A DNA stretch of 64,000 nt from Sipunculus nudus (taxonomy: Eukaryota > Annelida > Sipuncula > Golfingiida > Sipunculidae). The DNA lies in assembly GCA_026874595.1 (NCBI GenBank), contig CM049317.1:59862618-59926617 (forward strand), written 5' to 3'. Below are positions 12,856 to 26,290 of this stretch, in pieces. The position numbers and the translations under genes were made by a program. The stretch's first letter is position 1; each line of letters starts with the position of its first letter. The notes below the pieces were generated by a model. The model worked only from the letters and a program-made list of their open reading frames with translations, ran no database searches and was not told the origin of the DNA.

Positions 12856-14794
12856 AAATTTTCAAAGATGTGGTTCTTTAAAGGAGCAATGCTTTAAATT
12901 AACACAAAGCAAAGTACCTGATCTGCATGAGTAATTTCAAGCAAATTACTGGTTTATCAATCTGGTAGTTTTGAAAATTAAAGGCCCGACAACTTAATCA
13001 CAAACACTAAGCATGTTGGCCCTTTATAATTTTCATCCTTGCTAAAACATGCAAAGCTAATTCTAAAATCCATAGATATTACCAGGGGCTCATGAATCCT
13101 GGGAGACCAAGTTAATTTATAGCTCCATGTCCATTTGGGTCTGCTCAATTACCTGATAATTCCATATTCATCTTGCCCTTTTAAGTCTGTAATAAGGCAC
13201 ATGCTATCACGCAATCTTAACACATCTAACTGCCCTGAGTAAAGGTGCAGGCCCTGGGTACTTCATTTTCACAGTTGGGACAACTTCTGACCAATACTAG
13301 GATCGTATATCTACGTTCAGTCAATTGTTTTTTCTCTTTCAACTATAAAATTAAATCCCGAAAAAATTTGGGAGAGTGTCAATACATGAATATTAATTCA
13401 CCTTATAGCATATTTATCTTGAGAATGTTGTATGTTCTTAGTTTAACCTCCAAATCTCACAGTTCAAGCAAATTTTCATCTTGAAGAATGAGGCTATTAA
13501 TATTATCATCTGTTCCCCATTGTACAAAAAGTTTCAAAATGTTTTGGACAATACAAATATATCAAAAGTGGTTTCAAAACACTGTGTTTACACTAACATG
13601 AATCAGAATTGCGAGTGGCACTTGACAGTCTAATCAAAGGTATGCTGCACGTTTATTTCAAACTGGGAGCAAAATGTATAGACATAAGACACATGGCAGT
13701 CATATTTGTAAACAGGCTATGCTGCTGTTGATTTTGACTTGTACCAAAATGTTTTGTCATATTCACATAGACAGGTACAAAATGTTTTGACTATACTTGC
13801 CTTGGAACTGTTTGAAAAATCTTCAAGAAGAGGTTTTGTTAAGTTTGGTATGGCTAGATATACTCAACTTTAATTATCTATTGAATAGTCAATTCATACT
13901 GTAAATGCAGGGGCAGTCCTGAGGTTGGGTGGATGCTGAGGAGATATAAACACAATCCCCTAACTTAATGGGAGAAATTTACCTTTTTTAAGGTGTAGTC
14001 CTAAATTTCTACGGCTAAACCCCCATCCGTTTCCTGGATTTGTAGTCTGTTTTCAGGTTATTTGTCCCTAAGGTTAAATGGTAAACCCTTCCACATGGAA
14101 AACCCTGGAACCACCTAGAAATGGCTCCAATTTACCTTATGAAAGCAGTATAAGATTTTTCTTTGATACCAATACTACTACTATAAGGTACTATACCTGT
14201 GTTGAGTGGCGCCTCCTCTCACCTTGACTCTGTACATGACCTGCCAGCTCAGGTATTGCATTACACACAGGTAGCTGGCTGGTCAGAGGGAGATGTTCCC
14301 TCTCAGGTGAATTAACACCTAGCCCTAACTGCTGACGGTAGTCTTGTGTTTGTACAGTCAATACATGTAACATTGAACTATGCCCTGCCATGGGTTAAAG
14401 TAATCATACCCATCTTTACAATAACACATATAAACCTGATGCTAATTCAACAAGTATAATACTATTTGATAAGCATGAGGTGTTTATTTAATTCATATAT
14501 TCCATATGAGCATTTCTAGTTTTCAAAACAAGTGCATTAGTTATTTCAGGTGCATTCATCTCCTACCTCAACATTTTATCTCCATTTTTTATATTTTTGA
14601 AAATAGGCATTTTTCTTCAGCCATGCCACATTTTCACATTCAAGTGTCAATTATTCCCTATTATCTTTATATATATATTAAGAGTAATATATGCAGCATT
14701 ATAAATTATACATATATCACAGTATACACATGGGCATCCAGTTTAGTTCGTAACTCAAACAGTTTACAACTTGAAGGAAATTCCCATCTAAACA
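12856..14794. other. Non-coding stretch
   Basis: No gene seen. The part at 13530-13830 repeats AAAATGTTTTG-like words (compare 9251-9306). A GC-richer patch at 14190-14400 contains short open frames without recognisable content. Confidence 0.55.
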
Positions 14795-14935
14795 GCTGAC
14801 ACTGGAATAGTTACTGTTATTCCAATCTCAACTAGCTGAGTTTGGAATGTGCCAAGGTACACTGGTTGACTTTGGGATAACCTGTATTCAACCAGTTGAT
14901 TTTTGAATATCCTGTAAATCACCGATTTTCAATTG
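14795..14935. repeat. Degenerate tandem repeat of about 31 bp, 3-4 units
   Basis: Successive units share the pattern [A/C]TRGYTGAYTTTGGRAT followed by a variable half. They read AGCTGAGTTTGGAAT, GGTTGACTTTGGGAT and AGTTGATTTTTGAAT. The spacing is close to 31 bp and divergence is high. Confidence 0.5.
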
Positions 14936-16914
14936 AATATCTATATGATTTAAATGTTTTTACTGTTAAACACCTTATGTGTTAAGTTTAACTTTCTGAT
15001 AAGGGGCTAGTTTTGTACAAACATTTTTGTGATAAAATAATCAAAATACATGAAAGATTTTATTCCTTTTTTTTCAGTTTCATGTGTATGGTCCTGTTTT
15101 TTTAAACTTATATCAAAAAGCTAATCTCTGAACTTAGGATTATCAAGATGGATTTACTACCATATATATATATAATGAATAATGAATATATTAAATGGTA
15201 AACATTTATTCATCTTCAACCTTCCACTTCAATTATACAGACCCAAAATCCTGACCCAGTATCTACTGCACAAACCCTAGTATTCTGGGTGTACCCCCTG
15301 CATGAACACCTGTAGTGCATGATGGGAAGGAAAAACCGCCTGGTCTGCTCTGCTGGTTCCAAGTGCTGTATGATGCTGCGATGGCTGCAGGTCAAAGCAA
15401 CATGAACTTTCACTATTCTAATGCTTTCTTCGCCTGAACAAGAGCTTCCCTCTGTTCACAAGAGGGGAAGCAGCCAGGAAAGAGCGTACTTAAAGGCTGA
15501 GACTCAGATAGCCATTAAACTGGAGGAGCTAGTGGAACAGCCACAATATGGGCTGTTATTAAGAATCTGTCTAGTGTCTGGTCAGGTAATAAACCCATAC
15601 AGCCCATTGTGGCTCATCCACTTTGATCTTGCACACTGATGTACCTAAGATCTGCATACATGAGTTAATAATGGAACTTCAACCATCTAAAGTCTCTCTA
15701 TATCCAGCTCCTAAGGTAATGATGTAACCACCAGTTCTAAAATTAGCCGATGGATAATGTTTCTAATGTATTTATATGAAAGCATGTCTGTGGGTGCATG
15801 AGATGCATCATAATTGGTGCCAAGGCTATCATTCATGATTCAAATCTTGCTTGTCAAGTACTGCCTCAAGTCTAAGTTCAATATATATATATAGGACCTG
15901 GTTTTCTTTCTCTCTTGCACACTCTTGCGCTGGTATATATCTACAAGTTATTATCTTTAATGGGGATACCTCAAAGTAACTGAAAGAAAAGTGTTATCCA
16001 AGAAAACCGTTATCCTCAGAAAATAATGTAATATGAAGAAAATTTCCCACCGGAAAAATAAATCCACAGGAAATTAAGGAAGTCCACACAGAAAAAAAGA
16101 AATTCACAGAAGTGTGTTATCCACCTGAAACAGTGACATCCAGGGCCTAGGGAAGACCCATGAAAGATACATCAGCTAATCACTGAGATCCTGGGCATCC
16201 ATAAATATTTATTTTATGCTGAATTAAGATTTGACAAAAATAAAACTCTTTTAAGGACAATATGCAAGGTATTCAAATGTGGAAACTGAGCAGTTTGTGA
16301 ATTTTTCGTTCTGAACAAAGACATGATCTTTATTGTATAATACACCTCTGGTTCATGGTAAACCATACATGTGACATTACACTAGCCAGTGTAAGTACAT
16401 TCATATAATAGTGATAAGCTTAACAAAGTGGTGTTTTACTTCATTTATATTTCTAGGGTGGAGTTACTTTGAATAAAATAAATTAGTGGAGGCACCTTAC
16501 AGTCGAGTCACTGATCCAAACTCTGCGCAAAACCAAATTTTCTATTTATCCCGAGGATTTTCTAGGAAAAAATATTAAATCTCCTTCAATCCACAAGAGG
16601 TGACTGTGTGGCATATCAGAGAAATTAAAAGCCTGGGCATGCCTCAGCTGGGGATTTAATAAGCACCATTACCACTGGGCCACTGGATGGAATAAAGCAC
16701 GCTGGCTAACACAGCTGTGCCATGAATGGACAGGATTGATTCTCAACATTAGCGGCCAAATGACAAATCTTGTAAATTCCTGGAAAATCCCTGACAATGA
16801 ATATGCCAGGAATTCCCAGAATGGTCTAAGATTTAAAAAGATAAATAAAAATCAAAAGAAAGTTTTCCCTCGTTATTAAATTTTTCAAAGGATCTCATCT
16901 GCATAACCAATAAT
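14936..16914. other. Non-coding stretch
   Basis: No supported gene. At 15980-16140 a purine-rich low-complexity passage repeats words such as GTTATCCA and GAAAA with irregular spacing. At 15220-15640 there are two short open frames on opposite strands, with no recognisable domains. Confidence 0.5.
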
Positions 16915-17141
16915 GTTACAGAGATCTGATCCTTATGACCATTAACATTACAGGGATTTGATCCTCTTGACCAATAACATTGCAGGGATCTTGATCCTTG
17001 CTTGACCAATGACATTACAGAGATCTGATCCTCATGACCAATAATATTACAGGGATCTGATCCTTATGACCAGTAACATTACAGGGATCTGACCCTTTTG
17101 ACCAACAGCATTACAGAGTTCTGATTCTCGAGCATACCAAT
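16915..17141. repeat. 32-bp minisatellite, about 7 units
   Basis: Units read approximately ACCAATAACATTACAGGG then ATCTGATCCTTATG. Each differs from its neighbours at a few positions, and one unit (about 16985) carries a short insertion. Every unit is repeated sequence and there are no unique spacers, so this is a minisatellite rather than a spacer array. Confidence 0.85.
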
Positions 17142-19240
17142 GAAAGTTTTCAATAATCAGGAAACACTTGTGATAAAACACAGGCGATTTATGGATTTAT
17201 TTAAGAGACCACCCTTCTTTCCCAGCTTTTCCTACAGAGATAAAGGCCAATCTTGACTGTCATGTTAATTGTGTCAGATAGAAAGGAAATTGTTGAGCCA
17301 TAAATATAATGTTACATAACAAAATGCACTAGTGTTACAGTTCAGGGGAGTAATCTTTCCCATACAAGCCAGTCACTGTTACAAGTTAAACAGCATGTGT
17401 GCCAACCTTTTTATAACAACTCAATATGTCAGTTGTATGCTAGATTAGGCAGGCTGTGAACCCAAGTCTACTGCAGTATCACCAAATAATAATGTAAACT
17501 CTATAATACCGTAATTGTACATCACATGACATGACACATAACATTTCTGTGCTTACAAATTATCCCATATATCATAAATCAGAGAGGCCTGTCATTGTAT
17601 GCCTGATCACAGCATATGGGTGCTCCAAGAGCCAACAAACATCAATCAAACCTCAGATATACAGAGAGGCTTAAACACACACAAACTGTAAATTTGGCAA
17701 TTGCAGTAGTGAAAATATCACTTTAGGTTCAAACTGCACATTTTTTTAGGTTATCTGAATTCATGGTTTGAAAACTGAAACATTTTAATTAAATAGCAGT
17801 GTTTCAATATTCATTTTTTTTCATAATAAATGACACAACATGTGCAATATTTGAAGTATCAATTTTATATTTAAGAGATGAGTAATGTAAACATGTAAAT
17901 CAATTTTTGACCCAGACGTGTTTCTTTTGGAAATCTGGATATTTTGCCATTTAAGTCTAATCTTATAAAACTCAACTGGACATTTAAATTTGTAAATTCT
18001 TGTGGTCATATAAATAAATTGGGAATATATTCCCTCCTGAGATATGTAATTTAATATAAGCATGATTTGGTTATCTCTAAAATTTTATACATTTTAAATT
18101 TAAATATACAGATTTTCCAGTCACCAATATAAATGAAATTCCGCCAGATATACAAGTGAACATGCAGGACTCAATACAGGAGCCAGGGCCAGGCAAATAA
18201 GTGTTCCATGTCATATTTGAACTCTGGTATATGGAAGCTGCCACCGCCTGTAGGCGTAATGCGATGGTAGTTCATGGATAACAGACACCGCCAAATGTGC
18301 AGCCAATTACTATCTTGAAGCTTAATTAGACGCTCAGTGCAAATTTACTCAGCCATAATAAACAGGCAACCACCGACCTGACAACAGTTGCTACAATTTT
18401 AAGGCACTGGATTTTCATAGAGAAAGTGATTTTTATTACTGACTGGTCATGTCTCTTTTTCCTATTCATCAGTCATCAGTTAAATACAACAAACCCCTAG
18501 ATATAAGGGTTTTTTTTTTTTTTTTTTATAACAAACTTGTTCTAGCTGGTGCTGGTTTTAAATAGAAATGTCACAGAGTAACTATTAAATTTAATCTTTA
18601 TAAAGTGAAAGTGATTTTTTTCAGTTGTCTGTGATTTAAACACACTCCCACTCTAGTTGTCAATTGATATGAAAGTGAAATGAGGAGAAGTTTTTTTTAC
18701 AAACTGGTTCCATCATATTAGTGAATTTTTTTTTACTTGCTGGTCCCTTTTCTGGTTAAAGTACACCCGGCACTAGCTGGCTATCCAATTCTAATGTTAG
18801 AAATATTAATTTACTTTTCATCATACTTGATGACCTTAATATTAAATATCATACCAGCTTAGACCTGGTGTGATATATACCTAGCAAAGTCGGACAAGTA
18901 AGCAAAACTGATTTCCCAGTGTGCAGCCATTTGTGAAAGCCATTTTATCTCTGCAGCTTGTCCCCTTGTTGCCTGCTTGGTGCATTATGTCTGGTCTTGC
19001 TCCAGATCACTTCTTATATGCTGCCGAGCTCTCACCGGAGCTTTCAAAGGGCTCAAAACATTGCGACACTGGTGTTTTCAAGATCCCATCGCAGTTGTGT
19101 AGCTCACTTTTATGGAGAGAACAGACAATGAATGCTGGGCCATCCAGACAAGACAGCTACCATACAGGTGTCACTTGACTTTTGAGGTGCCAGTGGGTAT
19201 ATATGCTGAACAAGGTATAGCTCCGGGGGTGGGAGGGGGG
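17142..19240. other. Non-coding stretch, possible conserved element at 18230-18420
   Basis: No gene seen. The part at 18230-18420 is CpG-bearing and contains homeobox-type words (CTTAATTAGA, CCATAATAAAC) in a complex, non-repetitive context, so it may be a conserved non-coding element. A T18 run lies at 18510-18527. Confidence 0.4.
18510..18527. repeat. Homopolymer tract T18
   Basis: Eighteen consecutive T residues. Confidence 0.9.
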
Positions 19241-19504
19241 CACTGGGGGGGGGGGGTCTGTTATTTATGCACTGAATTACTGTCGAGTACTTTGCGGAGC
19301 TGAATTTTAGTAATTTTCAATTTTCTGATGTTTTGCAAAGGGATCCATTTTGGTGAAATTGCCATTGAATAAATTACACAAATCATATTAATTATGCCAC
19401 TTAATAATGTATCCTGATTATATTAATTATTATTTAAATTAATTTTATTATATTGATTATTAAATTGATTATCATTAAATATTATACTGATTATTTTATA
19501 TGTG
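19241..19504. repeat. 264-bp tandem duplication, unit 1
   Basis: The unit starts CACT + G12 + TCTGTTATTTATGC and ends in an A/T-only run with TTATATGTG. It is followed immediately by a second unit that matches almost base for base. Only a handful of substitutions are visible, for example GTCGAG versus GTGGAG, so the duplication is recent. Confidence 0.95.
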
Positions 19505-19770
19505 CACTGGGGGGGGGGGGGGTCTGTTATTTATGCTCTGAATTACTGTGGAGTACTTTGCGGAGCTGAATTTTAGTAATTTTCAATTTTCTGATGTTTT
19601 GCAAAGGGATCCATTTTGGTGAAATGGCCATTGAATAAATTACACAAACTATATTAATTATGCCACTGAATAATGTACCCTGATTATATTAATTATTATT
19701 TACATTAATTTTATTATATTGATTATTAAATTAATTATCATTAAATATTATACTGATTATTTTATATGTG
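19505..19770. repeat. 264-bp tandem duplication, unit 2
   Basis: Near-identical head-to-tail copy of 19241-19504, with a G14 instead of a G12 run (19509-19522). The G-run heads both units and therefore sits exactly at the junction. Confidence 0.95.
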
Positions 19771-20213
19771 CCAAATTGGAAGAGGGCTAGGAGGGAACAT
19801 CAAATTCCTGAAAAATTCTTGTTCAATATAACTGATCTTTTATTACTTGTAAAATTATCTTTTAAATTTCAACTACAGGTATGGATAATGTACATGAGCT
19901 ATGAAGTTACAGTATAAATGACTGGTAACCTGTGTATATATTAGGCCAAAAAAAATAAGGTTTGGTTCTCAGGCACTTTTTTCCATAAACCAGTACGTGC
20001 GGGCAATATTTTATTTTACCTTTTTTTTGTATGTTTCGATAAATTTCGCATTCCTAAAATTTACATCACCCAAGTATTTCTTTCTGGGAAACCAGTACAA
20101 CTGCCAACTTTTGCCAGCTTGCTCATACATACTTAGGTTACATACATACATGCTTGTATACACACATAGGCTCTGAAACAATGTTCATATATATATATAG
20201 GTATATATGTTAC

Positions 20214-20627
20214 AGGACAAACTCCGATCCAGTAGAATCGTCGATCTTTCTAGGACAAAGTCTGATCGGACTATCTACTAGGAGAAACTCTGATCAGACT
20301 TTCTACTAGTAGGATTGGCGATTCTACTAGGAGAAACTCCGACCATAGCCTCTACTAGAACAAACTCCAATCAACCAGAGTCCACAACATAATTAGACTT
20401 TCTACTAGGAGAATCTGCGATTCTACTAGGACAAACTCCGATCGTGGTCTCTACTAGGACAAACTCCAATCATATGTAAATGTTCTAGTTGGATCAGAGC
20501 TTCTACTAGGACAAACTCTGATTGTAGTCTATACTGGGACAAACTTACCATAATGGTCTAATTTCTGAAACCTGAGATTATGAATAAATTAAACACAGTG
20601 ATATGGTAACCAAATGTTTTATTTATG
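20214..20627 (+). repeat. Left inverted arm of the foldback element
   Basis: Contains roughly eight to nine variants of TCTACTAGGACAAACTCCGA up to about 20540, then a non-repetitive inner part ending TTTTATTTATG. It pairs with 21297-21685. Confidence 0.9.
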
Positions 20628-21056
20628 ATTATACACAATATGACTTTCTAAAAGACTAGAGTATATCATGATTGTTTTATACAATATACAGGACAATGGT
20701 TGTTTATTTGGTTTTTAATGTGGGGTTAAACACTGGTATATGGTAATGGTTTACATGTTAGGTTTTTTTTGTAAAACCATTATATTTATTCATTGTTTTA
20801 TGTACTTTACTTCTAGAATTCTTGTTATTATGCTGGATTGTATAAGATTGTTCCTTATAGTGTACGGGGAAATAAAGATTGGTCATCTGTATGTACTGGT
20901 ATAAAGTAAATTTGTGTATAAAGTTAGAATCTTAAAACTAAAGATGGTGATATTAATAAATATAAATAATAGAGTATCTACAATTCAAGGTGTATGAGAT
21001 AGCTAGGCATCAACCTATCAATTGTCAATATGATCAGCTAGGCCTTCATTCTTTTG

Positions 21057-21191
21057 AGATCTAAGGAGTTAAGTTTGTACAGGTATGTTCAGTGAACCAA
21101 GCTAAGCAGAGTATACAACAATTTTTTTCAGATCTAAGGACTTGAGTTTGTACAAGTATGTTCAATGAACCAAGCTAGGCAGAGTATACAA
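21057..21191. repeat. Internal 73-bp tandem pair inside the foldback element
   Basis: Two copies start AGATCTAAGGA at 21057 and 21130. Both continue through AGTTTGTACA and end CAGAGTATACAA, with a few substitutions between them. Confidence 0.85.
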
Positions 21192-21296
21192 TCAGTTTGA
21201 TTTTAAGAGATTTTAGGACGATTATATATAATCGTAGGATATTGTGTTTTATTATATGTGCTTGTATTTATTTTTCTTTATTTTTTTTTCAAATAC

Positions 21297-21685
21297 ATAA
21301 ATAAAACATTTGGTTTAAATATTACTGTGTTTTATTCATTTTTAATCTTAGGTTTCAGAAATAAGTAAATTATGGTAAGTTTCTCCTTGTAGAGACTACA
21401 ATCGGAGTTTGTCCTAGTAGAGACTACGATCAGAGTTTGTCCCAGTAGAGACTATGATCAGAGTTTGTCCTAGTAGAATCGCCGATTCTACTAGTAGGAA
21501 GTCTAATTATGTTGTGGTCTCTGGTTGATCGGAGTTTGTCCTAGTAGAGGCTATGATCAGAGTTTGTCCTAGTAGAATGGCCAATCCTACTAGTAGAAAG
21601 TCTGATCGGAGTTTCTCCTAGTAGAAAGTCCGATTGGACTTTGTCCTAGTAGGATCGACGATTCTACTGGATCGGAGTTTGTCCT
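21297..21685 (-). repeat. Right inverted arm of the foldback element
   Basis: Reads as the reverse complement of 20214-20627, with the same tandem variants (GGAGTTTGTCCTAGTAGA) in the outer two thirds. The two arms differ by small indels, so they have diverged since formation. Confidence 0.9.
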
Positions 21686-21831
21686 CTGACATATATGTGC
21701 ATTTAGGCAGTTAAATTTACTAGCTGCCCTAATGCTAATTAGCTGAGTATATAAGCAGTGAACATTGTACAGGTAGAGCTGGGTGAAATACACTTGTTGT
21801 TATATAGTATATAGTGTATGTGACTGTGGTA

Positions 21832-21905
21832 CAGTGAACCCAGTATAACAGGACCACTTGTGAGCTTGGTCAAAAGTGGTCTTAAGTCACATGTGGTCTT
21901 ATTAG
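21832..21905 (+). mobile_element. Possible end of a Tigger/pogo-like MITE
   Basis: CAGTGAACCCAGTATAACAG is followed by several GGACCAC / GTGGTCTTA words in both orientations. This style is familiar from pogo/Tigger-type terminal repeats (CAGT..AACCTC..TATAACGG..). Only one end is visible, so this is a weak call based on recalled consensus. Confidence 0.3.
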
Positions 21906-22966
21906 ACAAGTCAGTTATAACCAATGTGAAATAATGCTTTCAGTTCACTCTTAAAAGACATAACCATTCATGGATACAAATTATCTACACAACAGTCATG
22001 TTACTTTAATTCCCTAGTTAAGCAAAGTGCAAAGGAATGATACGTGAAATATACTTGCTGTTTAACAATATTTATGTGACTGCAGTATTACCATTCATTA
22101 TCTACACAATAGTCATGTTACTTAGCTTCTGTAGTTTACCATCTAGCTAGTAGAAAGCTAGGAAAGTCGAGTGAAATACCCTTGCTGTTACAAAGCATGT
22201 GACGTGTGACGTCATTTTAGTTACAAATTTATCTACAGGACAATTATCTTACTCTAATTTGCAATATCCTCTGCCCTCAGCTGTCAGTATTTGCCTACAA
22301 GCGGTTCACCCTGAGGAAAACTGCAACTTGAGACTGACCTTCTACAGTTGTATAGATTTCATCGAACTCCAGTTAGGCTGTGTTCTGAGTGCAGTAATGA
22401 AACGCCATTGATTTTCATATTACCTCCATATAGAACCTACACTGCAGTGGCCGAACTCCAACTGTCAATCAATCGAGCTTATTTACATCAAATTTTTCCA
22501 GGCATGTACATTCACGCATCCTTAAGCTTGCCAGGTGATGTTAAACTGGACGCAACTTGACCTGGGTAGGATTATTATTAGCCCATGGGGTGCCTGCACA
22601 TGCATATCCTAATTAGCATCCACGAAACAGTGCTTGCAGAAACCTATTGTCCCAGTGTAGACTGGCCTGTCTACTCACCTGGCCGATAAAAATCCATACC
22701 TGATCTATAGAAACTCCACATGGTCCAACAGATGCAAGCTCCACACACAGGCCATCAAGCACAGCTCAAACTAAAATGTCAATATCACGGGAGCCAGAAC
22801 AATGAATGGTCCCTTAAAGGTGTGATGCTTGATATAAGTAGCCTTCTATGCTGCCTTCAACAAACCTTGGTATATACAGCGCAATTATTGGCCACTGCAC
22901 TTTCATCTCCTTTGCATATTACTGTAGAATGTTAGTGCTTGGGCATAATTTTATATTTCTATGGGG

Positions 22967-22970
<4 letters not shown>
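21906..22970. other. Non-coding stretch
   Basis: No gene supported. Short overlapping open frames at 22199-22935 have no recognisable domains. Confidence 0.5.

Positions 22971-23030
<60 letters not shown>
22971..23030. repeat. (TA)30 microsatellite
   Basis: About thirty uninterrupted TA dinucleotides. The exact length may be an assembly estimate. Confidence 0.95.
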
Positions 23031-23033
<3 letters not shown>

Positions 23034-26000
23034 AAAATTTTTCAATGAAGGGGAATACCTTCCTATTAATAGCTAATATATAATACTAATGATATCAAAA
23101 CTGATAACTGAACATTTCCTTAATTATTTAACTAATATGAACAATTGATTATGTAATTTAAAAGAAATCACTCAATAAATCCCTAAAACCATACTGGAGA
23201 ACACCTTTAAATCTTCATTTATAATTAACCACTAAAATGACTGATAACACTCACAAATCCTTCCACAAACAGTCAGACAATAGCAGCATGGCAACAGTGC
23301 AAAATACACTGGGTATAAGTGACCTCTATCTTTATATGTGCAGACAATGCCTCTAATCTAATTCAGGTAAAAAATCATTTATTTACAAAAGTATCATCTA
23401 TTTCATATACCAAAATACTAGGAAACATTCCATAAGCAGTTAATCCTATACTGCAACCAAACCAACAGACCGCAAACAATCAGTATAGACTTGCAGCCTG
23501 TTTCGTCAATCGACTCAATGTTCTGATTAAATCAATCTGATTGAAACCAAAGTTTAGACTTTAAGAGACCAACACTGTTTTGCTCTTAGACCAAGACCAG
23601 AACCGAGATTCTTGAAAAAGCGGTCTTCATCTCCAGATCACTCTGGGGACCCACATCACTGATTGACGTCCAAATTCAATCAGTTCACCCTCGGCTCCTG
23701 ACTTAATTAAATTAAAATTATATGGAATTGGTTGTATATATTTTTTTAATTCCAGATTTTTATATATTGGTAGAACTGCTCATGTAGGAACCTTTCAGTG
23801 GAAAAAGGAATAATATTACATATTTGGAAATGCTGAATGTATTAAACAGGAATAGTATGTCCCAGGTAGAGAATTGCTGTTTTAGTGCAATTAGTACATA
23901 TGGGCAGCTAATGGCTATTCAATACCCTCACTGACTGTCACAGCACTATATCACCCTCCCTCTATAGGCTAATAATACAGTGACTGGTAAAGAAATACAT
24001 AAAAATGTTAGAATTCCTGCTGAATATAACTGTCAATGTACCCTGTCCTCTTTCGAAGACATCCTGGTAAGTACTGTATTCGTTGTAATGAGCTACCTGG
24101 GGGCTCTCAAAATTAAAATTTCCTTTCCTTAGCCAATATTTATGGCTATATGATACCAGGTAACACTATCATCACAATGCATATTCCTTGTCATAGGCAG
24201 AAAAACATTGACTTTTAAATATTAATAAGTTGGAATTTTCCTTGATGAAAAATCATTATTTCATATAATTCTAAATCATTAAGTTCCATGATAACTTTCC
24301 TGAGAATACTTGCAATGTATTCTATAAAACAGGTAGATAAATATAATTTTTTTAAAAATAATAAACTATTAGTAACATACTGCACCTTTCTGGATCATCC
24401 TATACAATGAAGTTAGACTGACTAGATGTGAGGTACCAAATATACCTGATTAACTATATATTTCAAAACAGTACAGCCTTGTGAATTCCTTGTAAATATC
24501 TCAGTCACAATGTAACATAAATTGGTGGCTGGCATTTCTTCAAGGTCAACAAAAATGTTAGGTAAGGTCACCGCAGTTAATCCAGCATGGCATTATTCAT
24601 GTTATAACACAGATGCAGGATTCACCAGTTAGAGAACTTCTGTTTTGATTAATGATGTGAAAGCTTGCTGACGGAGCAGACACTTACATAAACCTGTGGA
24701 TCTCGGCATGATGTTCTTTCACAGATGAGGACTTCTGGAAAATAATCCAGGAATCATGAAACGTCAGGAACAATATAGCCTATCGTTACCCTTGCCAGCG
24801 AGGGTTGAAATGTAACTTCATTGGTCGCAATTTATACCTGGCCGAAGTGGACTTTAAATGTCAAACACTGGTGTCACAGCACACAGAGTCAGCCATCTTG
24901 AATAATATACGTAACAAGGATCAACGAAGAGAAAGATGAAACAGACGTTCACAGCTTGGCAGGTCATCAGGCACAGTTCAGCCACCCGCTACACCCCAAT
25001 TTAACAGTGCAAGATCTGTGGCTTTCTGTTATTACAAGTTGCTGTTGGCCTACTGGTATCTAACCTTGGTGAAGCTGGCAGCCTTTAGATGATGGCTTGT
25101 ATCATGTAATGTCTAGGGGGACAGCTGAACCTACTAGAATTACACCCTGCTCCGTGGCTCACCCAGATTTACCACCCGAATCAACTTTTTTACCTCCTGA
25201 CACCCAAGAGCATCAAATCTGTTTTTTTTGTTTAAATCCAGTGAGACCTGGGTATTATGATAAAATACCTTAGAGAGAGCTCATCATATTTTTTGTTACC
25301 TTACCACACTCAGAGCATCTAATCTTTCAAATTTGCATTTTTTACCTTACCACACTAGAGAGCAAAAAGATGCATCGTCTTTGTTTCTAAAACTCAGGTC
25401 AGGAGTGGATGTAGAGGGAGTGCAGGGGTGCACTAAACATATTTTTTACCTTAAAATATAAGAAACAGAATAATATAAGCTTAATCCTGAAATACAGTGC
25501 TTGACTTTTTTTTTTTGCTATGTTGTCTTCTCATTTCTGCATCCAAGGGTTTTTTTTTATAAAGTCTTTTGGTGCCCAAGGTGCTGATGCCCCTTGTTCT
25601 GAAATAATGGATCCCCCCCCCCCCCCAAGTCATAATTATAATTCTTAAAACCCTTAAGCGTATCTGGATTTGTTTTGCCTCAAAATGAATAATTAAAGAT
25701 TGTTACATATATTCTACTGTCTAAGTTTCCAGGGAATATAAAAGATCATTGAAATGATCCAACCCTATTTTTTTACCTTAGAGATCTAGAGAGCACCAAA
25801 TCTGCGTTTTTTTCTCCATGACATGGGGCTTATAGAATAACATTAAACAGAACCCCAACTGACACCTGACAAGTGTTGATTAGCAGAGTTAAGGCCAGGA
25901 CAATGATAACCTTGCACCTTTGTAAAGGATTAGCTAGTGTTACTTCACAGTGTCAGCATTAGCAGTCAGGCAACCAATTAAACACTCACAAACCCCATAT

Positions 26001-26290
26001 AAAATGAACTGTCAGTTAAACCCACATTTCCATTATGCATTAGTCATATTTACTCAGTGATTATGGAATGTGAGTACCTCTCATGAAAAACATTTGAAAT
26101 GCGAAATTGGAAAATTCACTTGACATGAATCATTCCTAAAACTGTTTTTTATTTGTCAGTCTCAATTTCTTAATTAAGAATAACTTGTGAATCTGATTTA
26201 GTTGAAATTAAAGATGTTTAATTACTGTAGTTCAGAAAGAATGAAACACTGACAAGATATGGTAGCCAATGAGGTATCAGTAAAGTGCTG
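23031..26290. other. Non-coding stretch
   Basis: No gene seen. The block at 24660-25080 is less AT-rich, with scattered CpG and complex sequence, and could be a regulatory or conserved element. At 25180-25820 the phrase TTTTTTACCTTA...AGAGCA[T/C]C[T/A]AATCT recurs three to four times at irregular spacing, a decayed repeat. A C14 tract lies at 25613-25626. Confidence 0.45.
25613..25626. repeat. Homopolymer tract C14
   Basis: Fourteen consecutive C residues on the + strand, followed by AA. Confidence 0.9.

Larger units (their letters stand above)
20214..21685. mobile_element. Foldback-type non-autonomous element with arms of about 400 bp
   Basis: The left arm (20214 to about 20627) and right arm (about 21297 to 21685) are inverted copies. 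Both begin with AGGACAAACTCCGATC when read from outside. The outer part of each arm is a short tandem array built on TCTACTAGGACAAACTCCGA. The inner part is unique sequence (TTTCTGAAACCT ... CAAATGTTTTATTTATG) matched on the other side in inverted order. The central 670 bp encodes no recognisable transposase, so the element would depend on an enzyme supplied elsewhere. Flanks are TA-rich (TATATATGT on both sides), which prevents a firm call of target-site duplication. Confidence 0.9.
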
